The notes under the pieces are model-generated. The model searched no databases and was not told the origin of the DNA. It saw only the letters and a list, made by a program, of their open reading frames with translations. The position numbers and the translations under genes are program-made. Below are positions 15,432-24,033 of a stretch of DNA of 54,152 bases, piece after piece. Each line of letters starts with the position of its first letter. Position 1 is the stretch's first letter. Source of the stretch: JALUZX01 sp964561605 (GTDB lineage: Bacteria; Planctomycetota; UBA1135; JALUZX01); contig CAZLQD010000019.1 in the NCBI GenBank assembly GCA_964561605.1, positions 1 through 54,152 of the forward strand, written 5' to 3'.

Positions 15432-16850
15432 CTAATCTCCCTCCCCCCCCCGAGTCGACAGCCCGGAAGGCCTTCTTTCGCCCGGTTCCTCCAGACCGAG
15501 AAGGAGGGAGAGGGCTTCCCGGCAGACCTGGGAGGCCTCCTCCTTGCGGCCCATCTGCTCCAGGATGGCGGCGTGGAGGGTGAGGATCCGGGGGGAACGT
15601 TCTCCCCGGGCCTCCAGCCGGGAAAGAGCCCGGTGGGCCTTCCTGAGTTCCCCCTTCTCCGCCCAGTACCTGGCCAGCACCACCAGGACTCCTGCATGGG
15701 GGAAGGCCCGTGCCAGTTCCCGGGGTGTGAGGACTCCCTTTCCCTCCTCCCCCACACGCCCTTCCCCGACGAGGCGCTCCAGCCTCTCCAGGGAAGGAAG
15801 CCCCGGGGCCTCCCCCCAGAGGCGAAGGGCCTTGTCCAGCCTCCCCTTCTCCAGGAGGAGGTCTCCCAGGAAGACCTGGACCTGGTCCATCTCGGGCCAG
15901 GCCTTCCTGGCCTTGGTTCCGTATTCCCAGGCCCTGTCCAGGTCCCCCTTGGCCTGGGCCTCCCTGCCGGCCTGGAGCCAGAGGTAGGCCAGTTTCTTCC
16001 AGGCCCGGTCCTCGCCGGGCCGCCCCTTCGAGGCTGCGGCAACCTTGGCCTGGGCCTGGGCGGCCCGGACCCACTCTCCTTCCTCCTCCTTCCTCTCCCT
16101 CAGGAGGGTCAGGACGGCCGGGTTCCCCGGTTCCTCCTCCAGGATGTCCTCGATCTTGCGGTCCACCGCTTCCCGCCCCAAGGAGGGATGGGCCACGTAA
16201 GCCCTGGCCAGGAGCTCCCTGTAGGTGGACCGGAAGGCCTTGGGAAGGTCCTCGGGCCGGATCTTCAAGAGGGCACGGAGGGCCTCGTTGCTCTTCCCTT
16301 CCTGGAGGGAGAGGTAGGCCAGCCGAAGGGAGACCTCGCCCTTCAGATGGGGCAACTCCGGGACGGCCCCGGCGGGATCCACGAATGCGGCCCAGCGCAA
16401 TGCCGAGCGGAAGCGGCGGGCGGCCTGCTTGGTGTCCCCCTCCAAGAGGAGGGACACGCCCTCCATGTAGCGGCCCAGCACGTAGGTCCCCACGAGGCGG
16501 GACACCCTTCCCTTGAGCAGCCTCCAGGCGATCCAGAGGAGCAGGAGGAGGCCCAGGTTCAGGAGGAAGAACCTTCCGATGGGGCTCTCCACCAGGGGTT
16601 TCAGAAGGGCACCCAGGCCGTCCAGGAACTTGGCGAGAAGGGTGGCCACCGGGCCCAGGAAGGCCAGGGGAACCAGGAGGAGGATGGCGACCAGCCAGGG
16701 ATATTTCTTGAAGAGGGGCCAGAAGAAGGCCTTCAGGGTGAGCCCAAGCCCCCGGAAGGGAAGGCCCAGGGCCTTCCCCGCCGCCTTCCTGGCCAGGCCC
16801 TTGCCCTTGTCCAGGGTCTCTCTCGCCCTCTTCTTCCCTTGGGGACTCAC
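15432..16850 (-). CDS. Membrane-anchored TPR protein
   Basis: The 472-residue protein has a basic N-terminus and two hydrophobic segments (near 50-68, PWLVAILLLVPLAFLGPVA, and 93-112, RFFLLNLGLLLLLWIAWRLL). About 350 residues of TPR-type helices follow (GTYVLGRYMEGVSLLLEGD; LAYLWLQAGREAQAKGDLDR; VFLGDLLLEKGRLDKALRLW). The GTG start overlaps the upstream LapB-like gene stop (GTGA), with a GGGGGAGG ribosome site inside that gene, so the two are made in a coupled fashion and may form a complex at the inner membrane. The specific function is unknown. Confidence 0.8.
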   Translation of the reverse strand: MSPQGKKRARETLDKGKGLARKAAGKALGLPFRGLGLTLKAFFWPLFKKYPWLVAILLLVPLAFLGPVATLLAKFLDGLGALLKPLVESPIGRFFLLNLGLLLLLWIAWRLLKGRVSRLVGTYVLGRYMEGVSLLLEGDTKQAARRFRSALRWAAFVDPAGAVPELPHLKGEVSLRLAYLSLQEGKSNEALRALLKIRPEDLPKAFRSTYRELLARAYVAHPSLGREAVDRKIEDILEEEPGNPAVLTLLRERKEEEGEWVRAAQAQAKVAAASKGRPGEDRAWKKLAYLWLQAGREAQAKGDLDRAWEYGTKARKAWPEMDQVQVFLGDLLLEKGRLDKALRLWGEAPGLPSLERLERLVGEGRVGEEGKGVLTPRELARAFPHAGVLVVLARYWAEKGELRKAHRALSRLEARGERSPRILTLHAAILEQMGRKEEASQVCREALSLLLGLEEPGERRPSGLSTRGGEGD

Positions 16851-19138
16851 GACGGCTTCCTCCCCCGGAGGATCTCCCCGCCCAGGGCCTTCAACCCCGG
16901 GTCGGCCTCGCCGCGGACCAACTTCTCCAGGATCCTCCCGGCCTCCTGCCCGGGAATCCTCTCCAGGGCCCTGAGGACCAGTTCGCGCCTCCTCAGGGCT
17001 CGCTTGCGGAGAACAGGAATCCTACCGAGGAATCCCGATTCGTCCCTGTAGATCCGCTCCAGTGCGGGAAGGCCTCCTTCGCCGAAACGGGCCACCAGGT
17101 CCAGGGCCCTCTCGTCCACGGGGGAAGGCCTGGGGCCGGGACACCGAAGGATGATCTCCTGGACGGCCCTCTCGCCCATGGGCCTGAGGAGGTCCACCAG
17201 GGCCTCCCTCACTTCCTCGGGCGTCTCGGGGTCCAAGAGGACGGGGATCCTGTGGGGAAGGGCCTCCTCGCCGAAACGGGCCAGGACCTCAAGGGCCGCC
17301 GGGCGGGCCGTCTCGTGGCAGAGGAGGGCCTGGAGGGACTTCTCCACCCCCGGGTGGAACCCCCTGGCCTGGAGGACCCGGACCAGGGCCTCCTTGTCCC
17401 TGGCCCTGAGAAAGGCCTCCACCAGGGCGTCCTCCACGGGAAGGGCGGGATCGGTGAAGATCCAATCCAGAAGGAAATCCCCCGGCTTGAGGGCCAGGAG
17501 GAGGGGCAGGAGATCCCGGCTCTCCTTGTGCCGGAAGTGGTTGAGGATCTCGACCCTCGCGAAGGACTGGAGGGCCTCGAAGGCTTCGGGCCTGGCGGCG
17601 GCGAGGTAGTAGTCCAGGGCGGCCCTCCTTTCCTCCGGTTCGGAGGAATCGGCCAATTCCCGGAAGAAAGGTTCCGCCCCATCGGTGGGGCCGAAGGCCT
17701 TGGCCGCCAGGGAGAGGACCCGGCCCTTCTCCTTGCCCAGGTGGAGGAACCCCTTCCCCTGGCGGGCCCGGACCTCCCGGTGGATCTCCAGGAAGGAGGG
17801 AAGCACGCCGGGTCCCATCTTCCGGAGGATCTCCAGGAGGGGGCCCGGATCCGCCCTGGAGGATATCTCCTTGTAGAGGACGGGGAGGAACTTCTCCCCG
17901 GCCTCCAGGAGGCGGTCCCCTGCTTCCGGGTCCCCTTCGTAAAGGGCTTCCACCTGCCTCTCCAGGTAGGCCTGGTTCTCCTCGATCTCGTCCAGGAGGG
18001 AGTCCACCTGGGGAAGTTCTTCCAACAGGGAGGGGTGGGTCGGAACGAGCCCCCCCGGTTCCCCGCAGAAAGGGCAGGCCCCTTCCGAGGCGCCCCAAGG
18101 CCGGCCGCAGGCCTTGCAGATGTAGGGAGCCTCCTTCTCCAGGAGCCGGAAGGCGATCCGGGCCCTCTCTTCCGGCACCTGGGGGAGGTTCCCCCCCGGA
18201 GGACCTCCTGCCAGGGCCGGCCGCTCCTCCCCGCCGGGAAGGGCCGCGAGGCCTGGGGAAGGGACCCCACTCTCCTGGGGCCCACTCTCCGGGGGAGGAG
18301 GAAGAAGGAGGAAGTCCGGCCGTTCCGCCAGGTTCTCCAGTTCGGCCAGGGTCTGGTCCAAGGCGGCCAGGGCGCCCGGCCCGTGGCCCAAGAGGGAGAG
18401 GCACCGGATCACTCCAGAGCGGGCCTGGACCAGGGAGGGGTCCCAGGAGGTGGCCTCCTTGTAGGCCGGAAGGGCCTCTTCGGGCCGGCCGGCCTTCTCA
18501 AGGGCCTTCCCCCTGCGGAAGTAGAGCCCGCCGATCCGGCGCCGCAGATTTTCCCGCTCCTGCTCTTCTTCGGGCCTTTCCAGGACCACCAGGAGTTCCC
18601 TCAGGCACCGGGCGGCCTCCTGGAAGTGGTGGAGCTCCTCCTGGACCTGGGCCATGAGCTCCAGGGCCTGCCTGTGACGGGGAGCCAGGGCCAGGACCTC
18701 TTCCAGGAGGAGGGCCGCCCTGTCTGGCCGCTTCTGGGCGGCCAGGTCCTTGGCCAAAGAGAGCCGGGTCTGGAGCCTGTGGTCCTGGAAGACCTCCAGG
18801 GCCTCGGTGTGGAGCCTCTCGGCCTCGGCTGCCCGGCCCATCTCCCGCAGGCAGTCTCCAAGGGCCACCCGGGCGTCCAGGTGGGCCGGGTCTCTCTCCA
18901 GGACCTCCTCCAGGCGCCGGGCCGCCTCTTCCCATTCGCCCCTGAGGAAGAGATCGATCCCCTGGACGTACCGGTCCACGGCCTCCCTGCGCTTCAGGTC
19001 CCGGGCCACCCGCCGGAACCAGAACCAGAGGGCGGAAAGGACGAGCAAGGCGAGGCCGAGGAAGACCACCTCCAGAAGGAGGGGATCCTGGAGGATCGCC
19101 TCCCAGAAGGGGATGTTCTGAGCCGGGGTCTGGGTCAT
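16847..19138 (-). CDS. LapB/YciM-like protein: TM anchor, TPRs, zinc ribbon, plus C-terminal HEAT-like region
   Basis: The 763-residue protein has one N-terminal membrane helix (about 20-41), then TPRs (about 52-275) and a Pro-rich linker. A four-Cys zinc ribbon follows: CKAC at 341-344 and CPFC at 355-358. This order is that of LapB, the inner-membrane adaptor that controls LpxC turnover and LPS synthesis through its rubredoxin-type domain. Unlike LapB (about 390 residues), it continues for 400 residues of helical, HEAT-like repeats (PAALEVLARFGEEALPHRIP; ERALDLVARFGEGGLPALER). The ATG start was preferred over an in-frame TTG 15 codons upstream. Orthology to LapB is an inference from architecture. 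Confidence 0.78.
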   Translation of the reverse strand: MTQTPAQNIPFWEAILQDPLLLEVVFLGLALLVLSALWFWFRRVARDLKRREAVDRYVQGIDLFLRGEWEEAARRLEEVLERDPAHLDARVALGDCLREMGRAAEAERLHTEALEVFQDHRLQTRLSLAKDLAAQKRPDRAALLLEEVLALAPRHRQALELMAQVQEELHHFQEAARCLRELLVVLERPEEEQERENLRRRIGGLYFRRGKALEKAGRPEEALPAYKEATSWDPSLVQARSGVIRCLSLLGHGPGALAALDQTLAELENLAERPDFLLLPPPPESGPQESGVPSPGLAALPGGEERPALAGGPPGGNLPQVPEERARIAFRLLEKEAPYICKACGRPWGASEGACPFCGEPGGLVPTHPSLLEELPQVDSLLDEIEENQAYLERQVEALYEGDPEAGDRLLEAGEKFLPVLYKEISSRADPGPLLEILRKMGPGVLPSFLEIHREVRARQGKGFLHLGKEKGRVLSLAAKAFGPTDGAEPFFRELADSSEPEERRAALDYYLAAARPEAFEALQSFARVEILNHFRHKESRDLLPLLLALKPGDFLLDWIFTDPALPVEDALVEAFLRARDKEALVRVLQARGFHPGVEKSLQALLCHETARPAALEVLARFGEEALPHRIPVLLDPETPEEVREALVDLLRPMGERAVQEIILRCPGPRPSPVDERALDLVARFGEGGLPALERIYRDESGFLGRIPVLRKRALRRRELVLRALERIPGQEAGRILEKLVRGEADPGLKALGGEILRGRKPS

Positions 19139-19276
19139 GGTCTTCCGGGTCCTTCGCGGCCTGGCCGGAAAGATTCTGCCCAACCGGGCCTTTCCGTCCC
19201 AGGGAGGAAATCCTCCTTTCCCCGCCCATCCTTCCCGGAGGGGAGTCCCGGGCCGGGAGAAGAACGAGGGGGAAGC

Positions 19277-20272
19277 CTACCTCCCGTGGAGCTCCAGGGC
19301 GAGCCGAACCATCCTGACCGTAAGTTCGGGAAAGGAGATCCCCGCCGCCCCGGCCGCCTTGGGGAGGAGGGATTCTCTCGTGAGCCCCGGGATGGTGTTG
19401 CACTCCAGAACCACCGGACCGTCGGGCCCGACGATGAAGTCCGTCCTGCTGACGCCGTCGCACCCCAGGACCCGGTGGACCCGGACCGCCAGTTCCCTGA
19501 GGGTCTCCTGGAGAGCGGGAGAGAGGCTCCCGGGAGGACAGACCTCCTCGGTCCAGGCCGGGTCGTACTTGGCCTGGTAGTCGAAGAAGGCCTTCCTGGG
19601 GAGGATCTCCACCACGGGAAGGGCCTCCAGCTCTCCATCCCGGTTCCCCAGGACCGCAACGGTGGCCTCCGTGCCGGAAACGGCCGACTCCACCACGAGG
19701 GGCTCCCCCTTTCCTTCCAGGCCTTCCAGGCCTTCCAGCACCCGGTCCAGGTCTTCCGGTCCGGCGACCCGGTGGACCCCCAGGCTGGACCCCGAGGCGT
19801 CTTCCTTCAGGAAGCAGGGGAAACCGCACTTGAAGGCGGCCCGGCGGATCGCCTCCGAATCGGGCCGCCGCAGCTCCGCCCCCGGGGGAAGAGGGATCCC
19901 GGCGGCGCCGAGGACGGCCCGGCAAGCGGTCTTGCTCATGGCAAGGGCCGATGCGGAAACCCCGGATCCCGTATACGGAACCCCGAGGATCTCGAGGAGG
20001 CCTTGGACGGAGCCGTCCTCCCCCCCCGGCCCGTGGAGGGCGAGGAAGAAGCACCCCGTGCCGATCTCCAGGAGCCGCACCAGGGCCTCCAGGGGGGAGA
20101 GGACCCCTTCCTCCCCGACCCGCCACCCGCCGCCGGGAAGGATCTCCACGGCCACGACCCGTGGCACTCCGCCCTCCAGGAGGGCTTCCGCCACGTTCCG
20201 GCCCGAGAGGAGTGAGACCTCCCGCTCCCGGGAGGGCCCCCCCATGAGGACGGCCGTGACAGGGAGGTTCAC
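19277..20272 (-). CDS. ddl: D-alanine--D-alanine ligase
   Basis: The 331-residue ATP-grasp enzyme makes D-Ala-D-Ala for peptidoglycan. Motifs include VLMGGPSREREVSLLSG near the start, LHGPGGEDGSVQGLLE, GVSRTDFIV and VLECNTIPGLT with the metal-binding Glu/Asn. The GTG start overlaps the ROK gene stop (GTGA) with a GGAGGAG site just upstream. It is slightly short for the family because of a compact lid region. Specificity (D-Ala versus D-Lac) is not certain from sequence alone, but no resistance-type context is present. Confidence 0.95.
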   Translation of the reverse strand: MNLPVTAVLMGGPSREREVSLLSGRNVAEALLEGGVPRVVAVEILPGGGWRVGEEGVLSPLEALVRLLEIGTGCFFLALHGPGGEDGSVQGLLEILGVPYTGSGVSASALAMSKTACRAVLGAAGIPLPPGAELRRPDSEAIRRAAFKCGFPCFLKEDASGSSLGVHRVAGPEDLDRVLEGLEGLEGKGEPLVVESAVSGTEATVAVLGNRDGELEALPVVEILPRKAFFDYQAKYDPAWTEEVCPPGSLSPALQETLRELAVRVHRVLGCDGVSRTDFIVGPDGPVVLECNTIPGLTRESLLPKAAGAAGISFPELTVRMVRLALELHGR

Positions 20273-21216
20273 CCTCTCCTCCCGGCCTCCCCGGCATGGA
20301 AGGCCGAAGCGGCGGCCCCCTTGAGGATGGCGTCCGATCCCAGCTCGGAGAGGGCCATCTCGTAGGTGTCCCTCACCGGGGAGAGGCAGTGGACCTGGAT
20401 CCCCCGGCGCACCAGTTCGAAGAGTTCGGGCCACCCCTGGAGGACGCCTCCCCCCAGGACGAGGGCGGCCGGGTTGAAGAGAGTGACCAGGTTGGCCGTG
20501 AGGATCTGGAAGGCCTCCAGGGCCTGGGAGAGGATCCGCCAGGCCGAGGCGTTCCCTTCCCGGGCGGCGGCCACGATGCCCCCCACGGTCCAGTCGCCTC
20601 CCCCGGGAGGGGACCCGATCTCCTTCTCCGCCCGTTCCACCATGGGCCCGCCGCCGCAGAGAGCCTCGAAGCACCCCTTCTTCCCGCACCGGCAAAGGGG
20701 ACCCTCGGGCCGGAAGATCGTATGGCCGATCTCCCCTGCGGCGTTGGCCGCCCCCGAGAGGATCTTCCCGTCGATCACCACGCCGATCCCCACTCCCGTG
20801 CCGAAGAAGAGACAGACCATGGGATCCAGGCCCGCGAGCTTCCCGAAGTGGTACTCGCCGAAGGCGGCGGCCCTGCCGTCGTTGAGGACCGAGACCGGTT
20901 CGGGACAGAAAGAAGCCAGCTCCCTCCCTAGTGGGAACCCGTCGAGGGGAAGGTTCGGGGCGTAATGGATCACGCCCCCCTCGGGCTCGATGGCCCCCGC
21001 CGTGCCTACGCCCGTCCCTGCCCAGGCGAAGCGGTCTCCCGCCCACTCCTGCATGGCCCGGGCCCCCTCCCGGAAGGCCTCCAGGATTCCCTCCTGGTCC
21101 CTGGGAGTAGGAACCTTGACGTGGTGGAGGATCTCGCCCGAGGCGGAAACCAGGGCGGCCCGGATCTTGGTCCCCCCCAGGTCGAAGGCCAAGGCGACGG
21201 AGTTGTTCCCTTCCAT
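20269..21216 (-). CDS. ROK family sugar kinase (glucokinase-like)
   Basis: The 315-residue protein opens with the ATP phosphate-binding motif FDLGGTKIRAALV. It contains the ROK signature region with zinc ligands GHTIFRPEGPLCRCGKKGC and the catalytic LNDGRAAAFGE. It lacks the N-terminal helix-turn-helix of NagC/Mlc repressors, so it is an enzyme rather than a regulator. Glucose, mannose or N-acyl-hexosamine could be the substrate. The ATG has a strong GGGAGGAAAA site, and ddl overlaps its end, placing a sugar kinase directly in a cell-wall gene run. Confidence 0.92.
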   Translation of the reverse strand: MEGNNSVALAFDLGGTKIRAALVSASGEILHHVKVPTPRDQEGILEAFREGARAMQEWAGDRFAWAGTGVGTAGAIEPEGGVIHYAPNLPLDGFPLGRELASFCPEPVSVLNDGRAAAFGEYHFGKLAGLDPMVCLFFGTGVGIGVVIDGKILSGAANAAGEIGHTIFRPEGPLCRCGKKGCFEALCGGGPMVERAEKEIGSPPGGGDWTVGGIVAAAREGNASAWRILSQALEAFQILTANLVTLFNPAALVLGGGVLQGWPELFELVRRGIQVHCLSPVRDTYEMALSELGSDAILKGAAASAFHAGEAGRRG

Positions 21217-21267
21217 GGGTTTTCCTCCCGGGACCCTGGAAAAGACTCCGCCGGGAGCCCCCCCGGG

Positions 21268-22512
21268 TCAGTCGATCTTGCCGAGGACCAGGCTGGCGTT
21301 GTGCCCGCCGAAGCCGAAGGAATTCTTGACGGCGTTGCGGATCTCCAGCTCCCGGGATTCCCCCGGAACGAAATCGAGCTCCACGCCGGGGTCGGGGTTC
21401 TCGAAGTTCATCGTCAGGTGAACCCGCCCCTCGTGGATGGAGCGGGCGGTCACGGCCGTCTCGACGGCGGCCGACCCACCCAGGATGTGCCCCACCATGG
21501 ACTTGGTGGAAGAAATGGCCAGTTTCCTGGCATGGTCGCCGAAGACCTTGGTGACCGCCAGGACTTCCATCTTGTCGTTCAGGGGCGTCGAGGTGCCGTG
21601 GGCGTTCACGTAGTCCACCTCGGTGGGATCCACGCCGGCGTCCTCCAGGGCCATCCGCATGGTCCGGGCCTGGGTCTCACCGGTGGGATCCGGGGCGGTG
21701 ATGTGCCCGGCGTCGTCGTTCATGCCGAACCCCTTGAGCTCGGCGTAGATCCTGGCACCGCGCTTCCTGGCGTGTTCGAGCTCCTCCAAGACCAGGATGG
21801 CCGCACCCTCGCCCATGACGAAGCCGTCCCTGTCGCGGTCGAAGGGCCTGCTGGCCCTCTCGGGGTCGTCGTTCCTGGTGGAGAGGGCCTTCATGTTGCT
21901 GAAGCCCGCAAGACCAAGGGGAGTCGTGGCGGCCTCGGCCCCCCCGCTCACGATCAGGTCCGCTTCGCCCCAGCGGATCAGCTTCGCCGCAAGCCCCAGG
22001 GCGTGTGCCGATGAGGCGCACGCCGAGGCCACCACGAAGTTCGGCCCCTTCAGGCCGTAACGGATGGCGATCTCGCCGGAGATGGCGTTGGGCATGATCA
22101 TGGGGATGAAGTGAGGCGTAACCCTCCGGGCCCCCTTCTGCATGTAGCGCAGGTGCTGGTTCTCGATCTCGTGGATCCCGCCGATACCCGTGGCGAGAAC
22201 GGCCCCGAAACGCTCGGGGTTTCCGCCCTTGGACGCATCGAACCCCGAATCCGCCATGGCCTCCCTGGCCGCGACGAGGGCGTATTGGACGAAAGTATCC
22301 AGGTGACGGGCCTCCTTCCCGGGAAAGTATTTTTCCGGGTCGAAGTCCTTGACCATGGCGGCGATCTTCGACGCGTGCTGGGACACGTCGTAACGCTCGA
22401 TCGGAGCCACTCCCGAGACGCCCGCCAGGAGATTGTCCCAGGTGGTGGCGAGATCGTGGCCCAGGGGGGTTACCGCACCGAGGCCGGTAATGACGACACG
22501 ACGTCTGGTCAT
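21268..22512 (-). CDS. fabF: Beta-ketoacyl-ACP synthase II
   Basis: The 414-residue condensing enzyme of fatty-acid elongation has the full Cys-His-His set: ASACASSAHA (C165), YVNAHGTSTP (H305) and SMVGHILGG (H342). Its length equals the FabF norm (412-414). The start MTRRRVVITGLG is standard and has GAGGAC about 10 bases upstream. It lies 79 bases after acpP, the usual acpP-fabF order, and probably shares its promoter. Confidence 0.97.
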   Translation of the reverse strand: MTRRRVVITGLGAVTPLGHDLATTWDNLLAGVSGVAPIERYDVSQHASKIAAMVKDFDPEKYFPGKEARHLDTFVQYALVAAREAMADSGFDASKGGNPERFGAVLATGIGGIHEIENQHLRYMQKGARRVTPHFIPMIMPNAISGEIAIRYGLKGPNFVVASACASSAHALGLAAKLIRWGEADLIVSGGAEAATTPLGLAGFSNMKALSTRNDDPERASRPFDRDRDGFVMGEGAAILVLEELEHARKRGARIYAELKGFGMNDDAGHITAPDPTGETQARTMRMALEDAGVDPTEVDYVNAHGTSTPLNDKMEVLAVTKVFGDHARKLAISSTKSMVGHILGGSAAVETAVTARSIHEGRVHLTMNFENPDPGVELDFVPGESRELEIRNAVKNSFGFGGHNASLVLGKID

Positions 22513-22591
22513 ACTCTTGCAGTCCTCATTTTTCCGGCCCTCCGAAATCAAGGAAACCGGGGGCCGGGATTCCAGGCGTCAGGAAACGGCT

Positions 22592-22876
22592 TCAGATCTT
22601 GCTCTGGATGTAATTGATGGCGTCGCCCACGGTGGTGATCTTCTCGGCCTCGTCGTCGGGGATGTTGATGTCGAACTCATCCTCGAACTCCATGACGAGT
22701 TCCACCGTATCCAGGGAGTCGGCGCCCAGGTCGTTGATGAAGTGGGTCTCGGGAGCGACCTTCTCGCGGGGAACGCCCATCTGCTCGCAGATGATGTTGA
22801 TCACCCGTTCCTCCACGGAACCGGCGCCCTTCTTTTCGCTCTCCTTGGGCTGTTCCACGTTCTCGGGCTGGTTCAT
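22592..22876 (-). CDS. acpP: Acyl carrier protein with N-terminal extension
   Basis: The 94-residue ACP carries the 4'-phosphopantetheine site DLGADSLDTVEL (Ser54) and the acidic helix II-III surface. Compared with E. coli AcpP (78 residues) it has about 18 extra, charged N-terminal residues (MNQPENVEQPKESEKKGAGS) before the conserved VEERVINII. An in-frame GTG four codons upstream (22888) has an ideal AGGAGG site 7 bases away and may be the true start; the ATG itself has GGGAG 5 bases away. The product serves FabH and FabF encoded on either side. Confidence 0.95.
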   Translation of the reverse strand: MNQPENVEQPKESEKKGAGSVEERVINIICEQMGVPREKVAPETHFINDLGADSLDTVELVMEFEDEFDINIPDDEAEKITTVGDAINYIQSKI

Positions 22877-22964
22877 GTTGTCTCCCACGTCGATTCCTCC
22901 TGCTTTCAAGGTGCCCCGTCCTCCGGGGATCCGGGACACGAGACTTTCTGCAAGGCCGAAAGGT

Positions 22965-22993
22965 TCTATAACCTCGACCACGTTCACGATCAA
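22965..22993 (-). promoter_or_regulatory. Sigma70-type promoter for acpP-fabF
   Basis: On the minus strand TTGATC (22993-22988) and TATAGA (22970-22965) are separated by exactly 17 bases, in the 124-base gap between fabH and acpP. The leader would be about 80 bases. This would let acpP be expressed above the rest of the fab run. Confidence 0.6.
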
Positions 22994-23000
22994 TGGAAAG

Positions 23001-23993
23001 CTACCACCTCAGGAGCACGTGCCCGAAGGTGAGCCCTCCGCCGAATGCCACGATGACCACCAGCTTCCCCTTGGGAAGGACCCCGAGGCGGTCGGCCTCC
23101 TCCAGGGCGATCCCGACGGAAGCGGCCCCGGTGTTCCCGTACTTGTCGATGTTGAGAAAGACCTTCTCCATGGGGATCCCCAGCTTCTGGAGGGCCGCCT
23201 CGACGATCCGGCGGTTCACCTGGTGGGGTACGACCATCCCCAGCTCCTCCACGCCGTAGGGCTCCAGGGCCTTCTCCACAAGGTCCGCGAAGGCCCGGAC
23301 GGCGAACTTGAAGATGTCCCTCCCGTGGAGGATCAGGAGATGGTCCTTCTCGGCCACCCTTTCGGGAGTGCAGGGCATGGCCCCGCAACCAGCCTTCACG
23401 TGGGTGGCGTTGAAGTCTTCCATGAGGCCCATGGACCAGGAGAGGAACTCGCCCCTGCCGGCCTTCTCCAAGGGCCGGACCACGGCCGCCCCGGCCCCGT
23501 CTCCGAAGAGGATGCAGGACCCCCGGTCCTCGAAGTTGAGGATGGAGGTGAGTCTCTCCGTCCCTACGACCAGGACGTTCTCGTAGGTGCCCTGGGCGAC
23601 GAAGTGGTAGGCCGTGTTCAGGGCGAAGGTGAAGCCGCAACAGGCGGCGTTCATGTCGAACCCTCCCACCCGGCCGTCCTCGATCCCGAGCCGCCTCTGG
23701 ACGAGGCAGGCCGTGATGGGGACGTGGTGGTCCGGAACGGTGGAGGCGACGAGGATGCAATCCAGGTCGCCGGGCTCCAGGCCCGACCGTTCCAGGGCCT
23801 TCTTGGCCGCCTCGGCGGCGAGGTAGGCGGGAGGCTCTTCCTCAGTGGCGAAATGCCTCTGGCGGATTCCCGTCCTCTGGGTGATCCACTCGTCGCTCGT
23901 GTCGACGAACCTGGAAAGATCGTCGTTCGTTACGATCTTCTTCGGAAGGTGAGAGCCGACCCCGGCAATACCTACTTTTCGCAATTGGGCCAT
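23001..23993 (-). CDS. fabH: Beta-ketoacyl-ACP synthase III
   Basis: The 330-residue initiation condensing enzyme has catalytic Cys in NAACCGFTFAL (C118), His in VPHQVNRR and Asn in NIDKYGNTGAASV, plus the substrate segment DEWITQRTGIRQR. It joins acetyl-CoA and malonyl-ACP to start fatty-acid synthesis. The ATG has GGAGG at optimal spacing. It lies 40 bases after plsX in the typical rpmF-plsX-fabH order. Confidence 0.97.
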   Translation of the reverse strand: MAQLRKVGIAGVGSHLPKKIVTNDDLSRFVDTSDEWITQRTGIRQRHFATEEEPPAYLAAEAAKKALERSGLEPGDLDCILVASTVPDHHVPITACLVQRRLGIEDGRVGGFDMNAACCGFTFALNTAYHFVAQGTYENVLVVGTERLTSILNFEDRGSCILFGDGAGAAVVRPLEKAGRGEFLSWSMGLMEDFNATHVKAGCGAMPCTPERVAEKDHLLILHGRDIFKFAVRAFADLVEKALEPYGVEELGMVVPHQVNRRIVEAALQKLGIPMEKVFLNIDKYGNTGAASVGIALEEADRLGVLPKGKLVVIVAFGGGLTFGHVLLRW

Positions 23994-24033
23994 TTAAAGG
24001 ACCTCCAAATCCGCCCTCGCGCATCGGCTCCAG

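Noticed and set aside
17252..20215. 987-codon plus-strand open frame
   Set aside because: It overlaps the LapB-like and ddl genes in antisense and has shadow-like composition with no recognisable motif.
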